DNA from: Cephalopachus bancanus | Lineage: Eukaryota > Chordata > Mammalia > Primates > Tarsiidae | DNA length: 64,000 nucleotides | Direction: 5' to 3' | Assembly: GCA_027257055.1 (NCBI GenBank) | Contig: JAPVLO010000380.1 | Location: 1-64,000 of the forward strand | Shown here: positions 1 through 11,211 of the stretch, piece by piece | How positions within the stretch are numbered: the stretch's first letter is position 1 | Layout of the letters: every line of letters begins with the position of its first letter | Notes under the pieces: generated by a model | The model's input: the letters and a program-made list of their open reading frames with translations, nothing else | Told to the model about the DNA's origin: nothing | Database searches by the model: none | Translations under genes and position numbers: made by a program

Positions 1-179
1 CGTAAGCTTTACTTATTGATTTAAAATTTCCCTTTCTAATATAAGAGATTCATGCTATAAAACTGTCAAAATTTCCCCTCAGCAATGTCTTATCTGCATT
101 CAACAAATTTGATAAAAAGTAATTTTCTTTTCATTCAAGTAAACACATTTAGTTTGCCTTGTGACTTTTTTGTCCATAG

Positions 180-965
180 AGTTTTTTTTAATGTTTTGTT
201 AAAATTCCAGACTTTGAGGGATTTTTTTTTCCTCCAGTATCTTTGTTACTAATTTCTAGTATATTTACCTGAAGTTTAGAAAAATAACGTGTATGTACTC
301 AATTATTTTAATTTTGTTTGTTTCATGTACCAAAAAACTGTTTATCTTAGTGAATGTTTTTTGTATATGAAAATAATGTTCATTTTGCTATCACTGGGTG
401 GAATAGCTTATAAATAACAGTTCATTCCATATGGCTGATAATATTGCTCATGTCTTCTGCATCCTTGGCAACTTTTAAAAAATTTTTTTGTATTGATAAG
501 AGAGAGTAGTTCTGAGATACTGACATGTAATTGTGATTTTATCAATTACTTTGAGAGGTTGTTGATGTCTCTAAGTATAATTGTGAATTTATCTCTTCTA
601 TCTTTTAGTTCTGGCAGTTTTTGAGTAACTTACTATGCAGCTCTACTATTTGGAGCCTACACTTTTAGGATTTATAAACCTTTGTGGTTTTTTGGCCCTT
701 AAAAGTCTCTCTTCATCCTGGGTTATTTTCTTTCCTCTGAAGTCTACTTTATAACTACTCCAGCTTTCTTTTGATTAAGGTTTGTATGGTATAACTTTTC
801 TCACCCTTTACTTTCAACTTACCTATGTCATTATATTTACAGAGAGTTTCTTATAGCCAATATACATAGTTGGGTTGTATTTTTTTAATCCCTTCTGTTA
901 GTCCGTTGTGTTAATATCTATTTTGTTTGTACCCACTTTCTTTGCTAACCTCTAAGAAACAACAC
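180..965 (-). mobile_element. L1 ORF2/3' region fragment, antisense, in ANAPC1 intron
   Basis: The stretch 'ctccagctttcttttgatta' and the following 'gtatggtataacttttctca' match the complement of L1 ORF2 as found in old primate L1 families. The match fades towards both ends, and an Alu and a Tigger element follow. Positions 1-180 are AT-rich with nothing recognised. Confidence 0.75.
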
Positions 966-983
966 CTCATCCATTCAAATTTT

Positions 984-1290
984 GTTTGGTTTACTTATTT
1001 ATTTATTTATGAGTTAGTCTCACTCTGTCACCCAGGCTGGGGTGCAGTGGCACGCTCACGACCATGGCAACCTTGACCTGCTGGGCTCAGGTGATACCTC
1101 TGCCTCAGCCTTCCAAGTAGCTGGAATCACAGGCATGTACCACCACACCCAACTAATTTTTTCATTTATTGTAGAGACAAGGTTTCATCAAGTTTCCCAG
1201 GCTGGTCTTGAACTTGTGAGCTCAGGTAATCCTCTTGTCTCTGCCTCCAAAGTGCTGGGACTACAGGTGTGAGCCACCACGACCAGCCTG
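984..1290 (-). mobile_element. Alu dimer, antisense
   Basis: It reads from a T-rich start through 'tctcactctgtcacccaggc' to 'gagccaccac'. The flanks 'atccattcaaatttt' (969) and 'atcccttcaagtttt' (1291) look like a decayed target-site duplication. Confidence 0.92.
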
Positions 1291-1624
1291 ATCCCTTCAA
1301 GTTTTATCATGAGATTGAAGCCATTTAGTCCCATCTTTAGATTCCACTTCTAATTCTCTTGTTATTTCCAGCATATCTGCAGTTACTTCCTCCACTGAAG
1401 CTTTGAATCCCTCAAAGTTAGCCATGAGAATGGAATCAACTTCCAAATTCATGCTACTGCTGATATTCTGACATCTTCCCATGAGTCACCAATGTTCTTA
1501 ATGGCATCTAGAATGATGAATCATTTCCTAAAGGTTTTCAATTTACTTTGCCCAGATCCATCACAGGAATCACTATCTATGATAGCAATAGCCTTATGAA
1601 ATATATTTCTTAAAAAATATGACT

Positions 1625-1916
1625 CGGTCTGGGTGCAGTGGCTCACATATCTGTAATTCCACTTTGGGAGGCAGAGGTGAGAGGATTGCCTGAGCCCACA
1701 GGTTCAAGACCAGCCTGGGCAACATGGCGAGACCTCTTCTCTACAATAAAAATTTAAAAATTAGCTGGGCATGGTGGCATGTGCCTGTAGTTCCAGCTAC
1801 TTGGAAGACTGAAATGGAAGGATCACCTGAACCAAGCAGGTCAAGGCTGCGGTGACTGTGAGAGTGGCACTGCACTTCAGCCTGGAGACAGAGAGAGACT
1901 GACTCAAAAAAAAAAA
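1625..1916 (+). mobile_element. Alu dimer inside Tigger1
   Basis: It runs from 'gggtgcagtggctcac' through the middle A-rich linker to 'agactgactcaaaaaa'. Tigger1 sequence resumes directly after it. Confidence 0.92.
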
Positions 1917-3008
1917 GCATAACTCAGAAGTCAAAATTACTCCTTGATGGGCTGCAGAATGGATGTTGTGTTAGCAGGCATGAAAACAACATTCATCTCC
2001 TATACATCTGTAACCAGATGCGTTGTCAATGAGCAGCAATATTGTGAAAGGAATGCTCTTTGTAAATAGTAGGTCGCAATAATGAGCTTAAAATAGTCAG
2101 TAAAACATAATGGAAACATCTTCCAGGCTTTGTTGTTCCATTCACAGAACATAGATATACAGAACATCTTAAGTGCCCTAGGATTTCTGGAATGGCAAAT
2201 GAGAACTGGCTTCAATTTAAAGTCACCAGCTGTATTAGCACCTAACAGAAAGCCTGTCTTTTGAAGCTTTGAAGCCAAGACTTTTCCCCTCTAGCTATGA
2301 AAGTTGTAGATAACATTGTTTTTCAATAAAAAGTTGTTTCAACCACAATGAAAATCTACTGTTTAATATAGCTGCCTTCATCAATTGTTTTAGCAGCTTT
2401 TACATCAGCACTTGCTGCTTCACCTTGCACCTGTATGTTATAGAAACATTTTCTTTCCTTAAACCTCAAGAACTAACCCCTGCTAGCTTCCAACTTTCCT
2501 TCTGTAGCTTACTCACCTCGCTTAGCCTTCACAGAATTGAAGAGTGTTAGGACCTTGCTGTGGATTGGACTTTGGATTACAGGAATGCTGTGGCTTGTTT
2601 GATTTTCTATCCAGACCACTAAAACTTTCTCCATTATCAGCAATAAGGTTATTTCATTTTTTCAGCCCCATGTTCACTGGAATAGCACTTTTAATTTCCT
2701 TCAGGAGTTTTTCCTTTGCATTCACAACTTAGCTAACTGCTTGAAGCAAGAGGCCTAGCTTTTGACCTCTCTGGGCTGAGAAGCCTTTCAACGTCCCTTC
2801 CTCAGTAAGCTTAATTGTTTCTAGCTTTTCACTTAAAAGTGAGAATGTGTGACTCTTCCTTTCACTTGAACACTTAGAGGCTACTGTATATTTATTAATT
2901 GGCCTAATTTCATTACTGTTGTGACTAAGGGAATAGGGAGGCCAATAAGAGGGCGAGAGACAGGTGAATAGCCAGTAGATGGAGTCGGCAGAAGACACAT
3001 ATCATTTA

Positions 3009-3634
3009 TTAACCCTTTGCACTCAATGTCCCCTCTCGGAAATCTAGCAAACCACTCGGATGTCCCCTCTTAGGGGAAATAAAAAGATTGTTGGAGATTA
3101 TATAAGAAAAACTTATACCAGCACAAGTTTTTCAAAAATGTATGTTTCCTTGAAGTTTTCCATTCAAATTGCATGAAAAGGCAAATAAAGAGATGGAATA
3201 TTTACAGCAATATACGTGAAAAAAAAAATCAGCTGGCATTACATAGAAAGAGAATGTCTTTCCACATCATCTTCAAACAGACTGGACAATAAATTACACA
3301 TCATTGATGTGGGAGGAAGAAAACAAGACTGCACTGTCTGCTCAAATAGAAAAACACCAGGTAGAAGACGTCAAAAAAATTACTATTGCAAAATAAGTAT
3401 CAATGAACACGCAATGCATGTTGGTAACTGTATCATGTTACCACACATAAGAAAAATATAAGATATGAAATGTTAATCTTTTAATAATAAATAAGGTCCT
3501 CAATGTCTTATGCTCCATTATAAGCCAAATATCATTACAACAAAACATTGATTCGTTTTTCACTATTTTGTAAAAAAGTGTGGTTGAGTTGCTGGTAGAT
3601 GATCCGCAAGATGTCTCAGAGTGCAAAGAGTTAA
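3009..3634 (+). mobile_element. piggyBac element, internally deleted, nested in Tigger1
   Basis: It is bounded by TTAA at 3009-3012 and 3631-3634. The ends 'ccctttgcactc' and 'gagtgcaaagag' are inverted repeats (one mismatch). A subterminal motif, 'atgtcccctct', occurs twice at the left end. Inside is the tail of a piggyBac-type transposase (3216-3461). At about 620 bases it is far shorter than an autonomous element (about 2.4 kb), so it is a deletion derivative. Both flanks are Tigger1, which dates the insertion after Tigger1. Confidence 0.85.
3216..3461 (+). pseudogene. piggyBac transposase C-terminal fragment
   Basis: The frame holds RLDNKLHII, then CTVCSNRK, a basic run GRRRQK, YYCK and HVGNC. 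This is the order of Cys and His residues in the C-terminal cysteine-rich DNA-binding domain of piggyBac transposases. The catalytic aspartate domain is missing. The first methionine is only the first ATG in the open stretch and is unlikely to be a true start. It is a remnant, not a functional gene. Confidence 0.75.
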
Positions 3635-3915
3635 ATAAGTTCCCCATCCTATATGAGCACAGATTGTGGTGCCCCAACAATTACAACAGTAATTGTAAAG
3701 ATCACTGATCACAGATTACCATAACGGATATAATAATGGAAAAGTCTGAAATATTGCAAGAATTACCAATACGTAACAAGACATAAAATGAACGTGACAC
3801 ACACTGCTGGAAATATGGCACTGACAGACTTGCTCAACGTAAAGTTGCCACAAACCTTCAATCTACAAAAACTGCAGTATCTGCGAAGTACAGTAAAGCA
3901 AAGCACAAGATAGGT

Positions 3916-4289
3916 ACAATGGCACAGTATTATACACAACCACGAATAAGTAAACAACAGCTACACATAAACACAGATAAATGTAAAAACAAATATAATG
4001 TTGAGCTAAATAACCATGTTAGAGGAGAGTATTATACAGTGTGATTTCTTTTATATCAAAATCAAGGAAAACTAAACAACTTATTCTTTAGTGACACATA
4101 ATTGCAAAAATTAGCAATGAAAACAAGGGACTGATTTATCACAAAAGTCAGGATGCTGTCTCTTAATACAGAAAGATGGGGAGGCAATCAGAAAAGAACA
4201 TGATGAAAATAAAGATACTGGTAATATTCTATTTCTTAACCTGAGTAGTGGCTATATAAATGTTCACTTAATTGTTACTCTTGAAATTG
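3916..4289. other. ANAPC1 intron, no recognised element
   Basis: AT-rich sequence between the Tigger1 end and an Alu. I see no exon, repeat family or RNA gene here. Confidence 0.5.
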
Positions 4290-4585
4290 AGCTGGGCATG
4301 GCGGCTCATGCCTGCAATCCCAGCACTTTGGGAGGCAGAGTTGAGAAGACTGCCTGAGCCCACAGGTTTGAGACCAGCCTAGGCAACATGGCGAGACCTC
4401 ATCTCTACAATAAAGCAAAATATTAGCTGGGCATGGTGGTGCATGCCCGTGGTTCCAGCTACTTGGAAGGCTGAGGTGGAAGAATCACTTGAGCCCAGCA
4501 GGTCAAGGCTGCGGTGGTGTGGGCATGCCCCTGCACTCCAGCCTGGGCAACAGAGTAAGACTCCAACACATACACACACACAAAG
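4290..4585 (+). mobile_element. Alu dimer with CA-rich tail
   Basis: It starts 'gctgggcatggcggctcatg'. The A-tail has decayed to 'acacatacacacacaca'. Confidence 0.92.
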
Positions 4586-4828
4586 AAATTGTAAGTGTGC
4601 TTAAATTCAAATTTATTTATTTCATTTTCATAATTTAATTAATGATTTAAATTTGTAAATTTACATGATTCTCTATAAAAATTTCACAAATGTTTAAAAA
4701 AACATGCCACCAGTATATATCATATTTAATACCAAATTGTGAAGGCAGGAAGGTAACACATTTTAAATATTAAACTAAAGTAACACTAAAAGTAAAAATG
4801 GAGGCATGAAGTGCTATGTATTGCTTAC

Positions 4829-4894
4829 CCGAACTATTCCTGTGTATAGCACCAGGTTCCCACTGCCCTCCAGGACCAGCATGGTGTCTATCTT
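4829..4894 (-). CDS. ANAPC1: ANAPC1 coding exon 13
   Basis: Sixty-six bases in phase 0 read KIDTMLVLEGSGNLVLYTGIVR (given here in two parts: KIDTMLVLEGSG, then NLVLYTGIVR). The acceptor is 'ttgtag' and the donor 'gtaagc'. It continues the beta-propeller region. The next exon, expected to begin with VGKVF, is not present before position 1. Confidence 0.95.
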
Positions 4895-5013
4895 CTACAA
4901 AAAAAATATATATATATTTTCCAACCTGAGCAAATTAAAAGATTATTTTTTAACTACAAAATCTGATGAAACATAATAATTTTCAACTTCTCAAGAAATG
5001 TGCCTGCATTTAC

Positions 5014-5104
5014 CTCCACTGGTGCTGCATCCTTTGCCTGTATGTTGGTCACAGAGCCAAAGATGAGCTGGGTTTTATCATTACTCTCTTGAAACTTTAC
5101 ACAG
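5014..5104 (-). CDS. ANAPC1: ANAPC1 coding exon 12
   Basis: Ninety-one bases complete a split Arg codon (CG|C) and read CVKFQESNDKTQLIFG, then SVTNIQAKDAAPVE. Acceptor 'atttag', donor 'gtaaat'. Human has Pro where this has Gln in NIQAK, as far as I recall. Confidence 0.96.
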
Positions 5105-5139
5105 CTAAATATTAAAATAAAAAAAGAAACTATTGATAC

Positions 5140-5613
5140 ATGCAACAACCTGTATGGGTCTTAAAAGTAATATGCAGAATGGAAAAAGGCAATCTCAAAA
5201 GTTTACTTACTATGTGAATCCATTTATATAACATTCTCAAATGCCAAATTATAGAGCTAGAAAACAAATTAATCACTGCCAGCAATTGGTGGGTGGTGGG
5301 GGAATGCAGGAGCTATGATGTATGTGACCATAAAGGGCTAGCACAAGAAAGGTCTTTATGATAATAAAGATATTTTGTATCTTGATTATGTTTACACAAA
5401 TCTACACATGTGAGAAAAGTACATAAACACACGCACAAATGAACACATATCAAATTAATAAAATCTGAAGTATAAAGGGTCCATCTCCAATTTCCTGGTT
5501 TTGATAATGTACTATAATTATGTAAGAAGTTACCTCTGAGGGAAAAAGAATGCAAGGTACACAGGACCTGTTGACTATTTTGCAATTTCCTGGGATGCAT
5601 ATTATTAATATTA
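5140..5613 (+). mobile_element. L1M 3' untranslated end
   Basis: 'ttttgataatgtactataat', 'tatgtaagaagttacc' and 'tttgcaatttcctggga' follow the 3' end of mammalian-wide L1M elements in sense orientation. It is cut by the Alu that follows. Limits are approximate. Confidence 0.65.
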
Positions 5614-6028
5614 CTTTTTTTTTTTTTTTTGAGTTGGAGTCTCACTCCGTCGCCCAGACTGGAATGCAGTGGCCGCTCCCGGCCACCGCAGCCTCGACCT
5701 GCTGGGCTCCGGCGATCCTTCCGCCTCAGCCTTCCAAGTAGCTGGAACTACAGGTGCACGCTACCACGCCCGGCTAATTTTTTAAAAATTTTATTTTAGA
5801 GACGAGATCTCAACCATGTTGCCTAGGCTGGTTCGAACCTATGGGCTCAGGTAGTCCTCTTGCCTCCACCTCCCAAAGTATTGGGATTAATAAAAAAAAT
5901 TTTTTTAATTTATTGTAGAGATGAGGTCTCACCTGCCCAGGCAGGTCTCAAACCCGCAGGCTCAGGCAATCCACTCACCTCAGCCTCCCAAAGGTGCGAG
6001 ATTACAGGCTGAGCCACCGAGCCCGGCT
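5614..6028 (-). mobile_element. Chimeric Alu: one antisense copy plus part of a second
   Basis: An antisense dimer starts with a T-run and 'gagttggagtctcactcc' and reaches 'cccaaagtattgggatta' near 5889. It then jumps back to 'tttattgtagagatgaggtc' and repeats the last third up to 'gagccaccgagcccggct'. The copy is therefore about 415 bases, best explained by Alu-Alu recombination or insertion. Confidence 0.88.
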
Positions 6029-6061
6029 TTTTTTTTTTTTTTTTTTAAAGGTAAATAAATA

Positions 6062-6342
6062 TAGCTGGGCACAGTGGCTCACACCTGTGGAGACGAGAAG
6101 ACTGCCTGAGTCCAGAGGTTAAAGGCCAGCCTGGGCAACTTGGCGAGGCATCATTTCTACAATAAATCAAAATATTAGCCAGGTGTGGTGGCACACAACT
6201 ATAGTTCCAGCTACTTGGAAGGCTGAGGCAGAGGGATCACCTGAGCCCAGCAGGTCGAGGCTGCAGTGGTCATGAGCATGCCACTACACTCCAACCTGGA
6301 CAACAGACTGAGACTCCTACTCAAAAAAAATAAATAAAATAA
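6062..6342 (+). mobile_element. Alu dimer
   Basis: 'gctgggcacagtggctcaca' to 'gactcctactcaaaaaa', with a short deletion after the first box. Confidence 0.9.
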
Positions 6343-6568
6343 GGCAAAAGACCCAAACAAACATTTTACCTAAGAAGATAAATGAATGGCTAACATCCTC
6401 ATGAAAAGATGATCAACATCGGAATACAACAGGGAAATGCAAATTGAAATCACTTCACACCTGACAGAATGGCTACAATCAAAAAAAATTACAATATCCA
6501 ATCTTGTCAAGCATAAAGAGACACTAGCTTTCATATATTGCTGGTGGGAATGTAAAGTGGTGCAGGTT

Positions 6569-6876
6569 GCTGGACACAGAGGCTCATGCCTATAATCCCA
6601 ACACTTTGGGAGGTGGAGGCAAGAGGACTGCCTGAGCCCATAGGTTCAAACCAGCCTAGGCAACATGGTTGAGATCTCATCTCTAAAATAAAATTTTTAA
6701 AAAATTAGCCAGGCGTGGTGGCACATGCCTGTATTTCCAGCTACTTGGCAAGCAGAGCTGGAAGGATTACCTGAGCCCAGCAGGTGAAGTCTGCAGTGGC
6801 CATGAGCATGCCATTGCACTCCAGCCTAGGAAACAGAGTGAGACTCCAACTCAAAACAAACAAACAAACAAAAAAC
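6569..6876 (+). mobile_element. Alu dimer in L1M
   Basis: It is bounded by a perfect 12-base duplication, 'gtggtgcaggtt', at 6557-6568 and 6877-6888. The tail is (AAAC)n. Confidence 0.95.
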
Positions 6877-6986
6877 GTGGTGCAGGTTATCTGGAAAATA
6901 GTTTAACATTTCTTAAAAAGTTAAACATGAATTTGCCATTCATCCCAACAATCCCACTCCTAGGTATCCATCCAAGAAAAATACCA

Positions 6987-7297
6987 CCGGGTGCGGTGGC
7001 TCATGCCTATAATCCCAGCACTTTGGGAGGTGGAGGCAAGAGGATTGCCTAAACCCACGGGTTCAAGACCAGTCTGGGCAACATGGCAAGACTTCATCTC
7101 CACGATAAAGCAAAAAAATTAGCCAGATGTGGTGGCACATACCTGTAGTTTCAGCTACTCGGAAGGCTGAGGCAGAAGGATCACCTGAGCCCAGCAGTTA
7201 GAGGCTGTGGTGGCCGTGAACATGCTACTGCATTGCAGGCTGGGTGACAGAGTGAGACTCCAACTCAAAAAATAAAAATAATAAAATAAAATAAAAC
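6987..7297 (+). mobile_element. Alu dimer in L1M
   Basis: 'ccgggtgcggtggctcatgc' to a simple (AAAAT)n tail at 7267-7297. Confidence 0.93.
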
Positions 7298-7697
7298 CAT
7301 ACATGTCCACACAAAGACTTTTGCTCAAATGTTCATAGTGTCTGAATTCTCAATGGTCAAGTAGTGGAAATAAACCAAAAGACAAACAACTGATGAACAG
7401 ATAAACAAAATGTGGTGGATCTATACAATGAACCACAAACAACAATAGGTGTGAAGTATTCATATATGTTACAAAATGGTGGGCCCTAAAAAACATCATG
7501 CTACATGAAAGAAGCTGAAGAAAAAAATCTACATATTTACATATATAAAATCTATATAATTTATATATATGTGTATGTACATACATATATCTCTTTCCAG
7601 AAAAGAATAATCTGTAGAGGCAGAGGCCTAGTGTGGGTGCCTGAGGCTAGGAATGAGAATGAGACTGACTACAAACAGACACGTTGGAATCTTTTAC

Positions 7698-7991
7698 TTT
7701 TTTTTTTTTTTTTTGAGTTAGAGTCTCACTCCGTCACCCAGGTTGGAGTGCAGTGGCATGCTCACAGGCACCCCAGCGTCGACATGCTGGGCTCAGGTGA
7801 TCCTTCAGCCTCAGTCTTCCAAGTAACCAGAACTACAGGTGCTACCACACACGGCTAATTTTTTGATTATTGTAGAGACGAGATCTCACCATGTTGCCCA
7901 GGCTAGTCTCGAACCTGCGGGCTCAGGCAATCCACTCACTTCGGCGTCCCAAAAGTGCTGGGATTACAGGTTTGAGCCACCGTGCCTGGCC
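7698..7991 (-). mobile_element. Alu dimer, antisense, in L1M
   Basis: T-run then 'gagttagagtctcactccgt', ending 'gtgcctggcc'. Confidence 0.93.
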
Positions 7992-8209
7992 TTGGAAATC
8001 TTTGTATAGTGAGAGAAATGTTAAAAAAAACTGGGTTGTGGTGATGGCTATGTAATACTGTCATTTAATTGTACAGTTAAAACATGTCAATTTTATAGTG
8101 TAGAATTTAGTTTTTGATAAAACTACTTCAGTCAAAAAAAAAGAGAGAGAGAAAGAAAAAACAGCCCTAAGTTATTTACACGGAAATAATGGGAAATACA
8201 TACACTTAC

Positions 8210-8305
8210 CGTAACTGAAGCTGGGACTCTACTAAAAAGCACAAGAACTTTTGCCCACATAGGTCAGTTGTAATAAATACTTTTGAGGCCTGTGAATTTT
8301 TCTCT
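8210..8305 (-). CDS. ANAPC1: ANAPC1 coding exon 11
   Basis: Ninety-six bases complete AG|A (Arg) and read EKNSQASKVFITTDLCGQ, then KFLCFLVESQLQL, ending CG of a split Arg. Acceptor 'ttgcag' and donor 'gtaagt'. This is propeller sequence just after the Ser-rich loop. Confidence 0.96.
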
Positions 8306-8578
8306 CTGCAACAGATAAATTAATAAAGCAATTGTCAGCAGTTGTCTAAAAATCTACCACAGTAACTATTAAAAGTCTTAGAACATTTTCTGCAAGAAAT
8401 TTAAAAACTACTTAGGTCGAACAATAACCTTAAAGACACAAAAATATTTCTAAGAATTAAACATCATCTCTAAGACTCATTTCAGCTGCCTGACTGTGAT
8501 CACATTATAAGGTTTATGTCAGGGAAATCTATAATAAACTTACTCATTAGTAATGAACTTTAAAATGATCTATTATAT

Positions 8579-8858
8579 GGTTGAGTAAAGTGGCTCACAC
8601 CTATAATTCCAGCACTTTGGGAGGCAGAGGACGATCTGAGACCAGGGGTTCGAGACTAGCCTAGGCAACTTGGCGAGACCTCAGCTCTACAATAAATCAA
8701 AAAACTAGCTGGGTGTGGTGGTACATGCCTGTAGTTCCAGCTACTTGGGAGGCTGAGGTGGAAGGATTGCCTGAGACCAGCTGGTTGAGATTGTGGTGGC
8801 CATGAGTGTGCCATGGCACTCCAGCCTCGGCAACAAAATAAGACTCTGACTCAAAAAA
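8579..8858 (+). mobile_element. Alu dimer
   Basis: 'gagtaaagtggctcacacc' to 'ctctgactcaaaaaaa'; diverged. The 270 bases before it (8306-8578) are plain intron. Confidence 0.9.
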
Positions 8859-8961
8859 ATTTTTAATTTAAATTAAACAATTTTTTAAATTACATACTAT
8901 GTAAACAACCTAGTTATAAAGTAATACAGAATTAAATTGCTACCCAATAAAGGGTCAGATT

Positions 8962-9193
8962 CTTTCTTTTTTGTAGTTGAAGTCTCACTATGTCACCTAG
9001 GCTAGCAGCCTTGACCTCCTGGGCTAAAGTGATCCTTCTGCTTCAGCCTCCCAAGTAGCTGGGACTACAGGCCTGTGCCACCATGATCAGTTAATTTTTT
9101 TATTTTTTTGTACAGATAAAGTCTCGCAATGTTGCCCAGGCTGGTCTCAAACACCTGGGCTCTAGCAATCCTTCTGAGCCACCACACCCAGTC
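8962..9193 (-). mobile_element. Alu, antisense, internally deleted
   Basis: 'gaagtctcactatgtcacct' then 'agcagccttgacctcctggg'. About 35 bases of the usual first half are missing. Confidence 0.85.
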
Positions 9194-9380
9194 AGTGACC
9201 AGATTCTTTGTAACATGACTTCTCGTATCTATCCTCAGATAGATCTTTCTCAGATTAGGCCCCACTTTATATCTCTTTTTAAAACCATACTTCTAATTGC
9301 CAAGCCTTTCTTCCTAAGTACAATAGACCATAAATCTGAAAAAATAAAGCTATAATATAGTCAACTTAAAAATAAGTAAC

Positions 9381-9635
9381 AATTTTTTTTTTGTTGTTAC
9401 ACTCACTGCACCACAGCCTTGACCTGCTGGACTCAGGAGATCCTTCTGCCTCAGCCTTCCAAGTAGCCAGAACTACAGGCAAACACCACCATGCCCGACT
9501 AATTTTTTGATTTACTGTAGAGATGAGGCCTCGCCAAGTTGCCCATGCTGGTCTCAAACCTGTGAGCTCTGGCAATCCTCTCACCTTGGCTACCCAAAAT
9601 GCTGGGATCATAGCCATGAACCGCCATGCCCGGCC
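9381..9635 (-). mobile_element. Alu, antisense, truncated
   Basis: It begins 'acactcactgcaccacagcc', lacking the first third, and ends 'gccatgcccggcc'. Confidence 0.87.
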
Positions 9636-10250
9636 CAGAAAAATAATTTTTAAACATATTGAATTTTTATTTTATATATGAGCAACAAAACAAAGAAAAG
9701 TTACTTCAACATTGTATCCCATTTTTACTTTCCTCTGACTACTTATCCGCCATCTAAAGAACCCTCTAAGAACACACATTTGCCTTCTATTTCATAGAGA
9801 AAAGAGGCTCTAAAGCTGAGTTCAATCTCCTGTACTACGTATCTGACCAACCAACACTTCTTTCTCCTCAAAGCTAACTTCTCCATTTGTGCTCCCTTCT
9901 GGTTTCCTGTTCCATCAATCATTTCCTCTCCCCTGTATCTTCAATATTTTCTTGCTTTGAATAGATAGTCTTTGTGGCATAGTATCTCATGTAAAAGTCT
10001 TAAAATACGACAAAGGATTAAATATTAGCAGATTTAAAGATTTACTGGTATTTGGTTGGATATAAAAATGGTATTGTGGTAGGTAACAAAATGTTGGTGC
10101 AAGATGTCATAAAAACTTATTTTATTGTATTTCAGCAAAAACAAAACTTTCTTTGATCCTGAAATCTTCTCTAGTCATTTTTCTCTTCATCCATTCAAAG
10201 ACAAACTCCTTAGACTATACCCCAGTGCTCACTCTCTCAGTTTCCATTTA
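9636..10250. other. ANAPC1 intron, no clear element
   Basis: Pyrimidine-rich on the plus strand around 9830-9940. It may be part of an ancient interspersed repeat continuing at 10559, but I cannot name it. Confidence 0.35.
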
Positions 10251-10558
10251 ATTTTTTTTTTTTTTTTTTTTTTTTTGGAGTTGGAGTTGGAGTCTCACTC
10301 TGTCGCCCAGACTGGAGTGCAGTGGCCACTCCCAGCCACCGCAGCCTTGACCTGCTGGGCTCCAGCGATCCTTCCGCCTCAGCCTTCCACATAGTTGGAA
10401 CTACAGGCGCGCGCTACCACGCCCGGCTAATTTTTTGATTTATTGTAGAGATGAGGTCTCGCCTGCCCAGGCGGGTCTCGAACCCACAGGCTCAGGCAAT
10501 CCACTCACCTCAGCCTCCCAAAGGCGTGGGATTACAGGCTGAGTCACCAAGCCCGGCT
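10251..10558 (-). mobile_element. Young-type Alu, antisense
   Basis: T-run, 'gagttggagttggagtctca' (with a 6-base duplication), 'ctgtcgcccagactggagtg', and 'gccaccgcagcc'. It is close to the youngest consensus of the window. Confidence 0.94.
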
Positions 10559-10943
10559 CATTTAATTTTTTTAATCCTCTATCCCTGACACTTTTCAAGC
10601 CTAAAATGCTCTGGCCAAGGTCACCAGGTTCCCACAGCCACCCAGGAATACCCTCTCTCAACTCAATTCTCAGGGCCACAATTCACTAGCAGCTGGAAAT
10701 CCTGGCACCTCTTTATTCTTAAAATGCTCTCTTTTTCATGCTTTGTGATATTACCTGCTACTTCTCCCATGTGACCTCTTTTGCTTTTTCTCTCTGCAGC
10801 GGCTTTGTCTCCTTCCATCCCTAAAAATCTTAATTTTCCAGGACTTCACCTTAGCCCTCCTTAAATTCTACACTACTGGGTTTTAACTATTTGGATGTCA
10901 CAGGTATCTGTGAGAACCTAATGAATATTAAAACCCTGCCAGA
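10559..10943. other. Intron, possible ancient interspersed repeat
   Basis: Phrases such as 'tcctctatccctgacacttt' and 'cttttgctttttctctctgc' resemble an old mammalian repeat seen in many introns. The family is not identified. Confidence 0.3.
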
Positions 10944-11211
10944 GGCTGGGTCCAGTAACTCACACCTATAATCCCAGCACTTTGGGAGACAGAGGCAAGA
11001 AAATTGCCTGAACCCACAGGCTCAAGAACAGCCTGGAAAAAACATCAGCCAGGCATGGTGGCATGTACCTGTGGTTCCAGCTACTTGGAAGGCTGAGGCA
11101 GAAGGATTGTCTAAGCAGCAGGTTGAGGCTACAGTGGCCATGAGCATGCCACCGTACTCCACTCTGGCCATCAGAGTGAGACTCCTACTCAAAAAAACAA
11201 AAAACAAAAAA
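10944..11211 (+). mobile_element. Alu dimer with central deletion
   Basis: 'gaggctgggtccagtaactc' to 'gactcctactcaaaaaaaca'. The first monomer jumps from 'agcctgg' straight to 'aaaaaacatcagcc'. Confidence 0.88.

Larger units (their letters stand above)
1291..3915 (-). mobile_element. Tigger1-type DNA transposon (TcMar), broken into three pieces
   Basis: Three blocks (about 1291-1624, 1917-3008 and 3635-3915) match the complement of the Tigger1 pogo-like transposase gene and its 3' end, for example 'cactatctatgatagcaata', 'ctgcagaatggatgttgtgt', 'tcacttgaacacttagaggc' and the terminal 'cagtatctgcgaagtacagt'. The transposase frame would run on the minus strand but is full of stops and gaps. 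An Alu (1625-1916) and a piggyBac element (3009-3634) are inserted in it. The left end is lost near the Alu at 984-1290. The family call is from memory of the consensus. Confidence 0.88.
6343..8150 (+). mobile_element. L1M 3' end, interrupted by three Alus
   Basis: Pieces at 6343-6568, 6877-6986, 7298-7697 and 7992-8150 join into the end of L1 ORF2 and the 3' region: 'aaattgaaatcacttcacac', 'ttgctggtgggaatgtaaag', 'caatcccactcctaggtatc', 'acaaaatgtggtggatctat'. The frame is broken. It belongs to an old L1M family. Confidence 0.82.
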
